Shown here one piece after another: positions 63,797 to 64,000 of a stretch of DNA of 64,000 nt. The stretch spans positions 1 through 64,000 of the forward strand of contig QANT01008409.1 in NCBI GenBank assembly GCA_003254885.1, given 5' to 3'. This DNA comes from Purshia tridentata. Lineage: Eukaryota > Streptophyta > Magnoliopsida > Rosales > Rosaceae. The notes under the pieces were generated by a model, which did no database searches, was not told the origin of the DNA, and worked only from the letters and a program-made list of their open reading frames with translations. Each line of letters opens with the position of its first letter. The first letter of the stretch is position 1. A program made the translations under genes and the position numbers.

Positions 63797-64000
63797 TCAT
63801 GGTTTCTTCCTAAACATTCCGGTGTTGTTGGGGGTTCCATCAAATAGCTCATCAATGTACGTCTCTATATCTTCTGGCTGGAACTTTATGTACTTCTCTG
63901 TCTGCCTCCCCGGGTCCAACACTTGCGCGAACCTCCCCAAGAAAGACCGATATGCCGGAATCATCACCGCCGATATAGACACCCTGAGCTCCGACTGAAG
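63797..64000 (-). CDS. Exocyst subunit EXO70, C-terminal end only
   Basis: The minus strand is open from the right edge to TGA at 63797-63799 and encodes the last 67 residues of an EXO70 protein: LQSELRVSISAVMIPAYRSF, then LGRF, GRQTEKYIKFQPEDIETYID and ELFDG. This is the most conserved part of the family, the C-terminal helical bundle that binds membrane phosphoinositides during exocytosis. Whole EXO70 proteins have about 600-700 residues, so about nine tenths lie beyond 64000. The reading frame is still open at the edge, so the piece is partial rather than broken. Which of the many plant EXO70 paralogues it is cannot be told; the EDIETYIDELFDG wording is not diagnostic. Confidence 0.93.
   Translation of the reverse strand, partial: LQSELRVSISAVMIPAYRSFLGRFAQVLDPGRQTEKYIKFQPEDIETYIDELFDGTPNNTGMFRKKP

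Noticed and set aside
1-64000. LTR retrotransposons, viral copies, CRISPR arrays, rRNA genes or a biosynthetic cluster
   Set aside because: I looked on both strands and saw no reverse transcriptase, integrase, capsid or long terminal repeats, no spaced direct-repeat array, no rRNA, and no functional grouping of the genes.

Overview
This is a 64-kb nuclear window from a flowering plant, most likely a eudicot and probably a rosid. The genes carry GT-AG introns in an AT-rich background. They encode plant-specific families: TCP, GRAS, CC-type glutaredoxin, BAHD acyltransferase, PPR, ACR, MUB, Ole e 1-like and EXO70. A Rosaceae (Prunus-like) source is my impression from remembered protein similarity and was not tested. 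I see no bacterial sequence, organelle sequence, CRISPR array, LTR retrotransposon or viral element.

Layout. Bases 1-4494 are AT-rich non-coding DNA. TCP20-like transcription factor (+, 4495-5415). About 5 kb of intergenic DNA with a small hAT-like MITE. ACR6-like ACT-repeat protein (+, seven coding exons, 10685-13973). Mitochondrial-type PPR protein (+, 14773-16810). A decayed 3' fragment of a cation/H+ exchanger gene (-, about 17130-17500). A GYF-domain protein with eleven coding exons (-, 17936-25827), carrying a foldback element in an intron and a Q-rich minisatellite in exon 8. Ribosomal protein eL8/RPL7a (-, 27373-29341), which shares a short divergent promoter with ARP2 of the Arp2/3 complex (+, fifteen coding exons, 29849-34204). 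A BAHD omega-hydroxyacid feruloyl transferase-like gene (+, 36357-37788). A 784-bp Harbinger-type MITE (38210-38993). A CID-domain RNA-processing protein (+, 41843-45590). A CC-type glutaredoxin (+, 51312-51686). A prenylated ubiquitin-fold protein, MUB (+, 54300-55767). A GRAS transcription factor that I judge to be RAM1 (-, 57260-59405). A secreted Ole e 1-like protein (+, 62452-63099). The last exon of an EXO70 gene runs off the right edge (-, 63797-64000).

The genes do not form a pathway or cluster. They read as an ordinary gene-rich euchromatic block. From memory of Arabidopsis locus numbers, TCP20 and ARP2 are neighbours on chromosome 3. ACR6 next to ROXY1, and ROXY2 next to this PPR, are neighbours on duplicated segments of chromosomes 3 and 5. 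The window may therefore preserve a gene order that Arabidopsis later split.

Exon boundaries were worked out by hand from GT/AG sites and reading-frame continuity, and every spliced CDS closes in frame. I found no convincing new biological system. The points most worth a second look are the RAM1 call, the ancestral-order pattern, two related hAT-like MITE copies 50 kb apart, the Harbinger MITE with a near-identical 138-bp internal duplication, and an overlapping upstream ATG in the BAHD gene.
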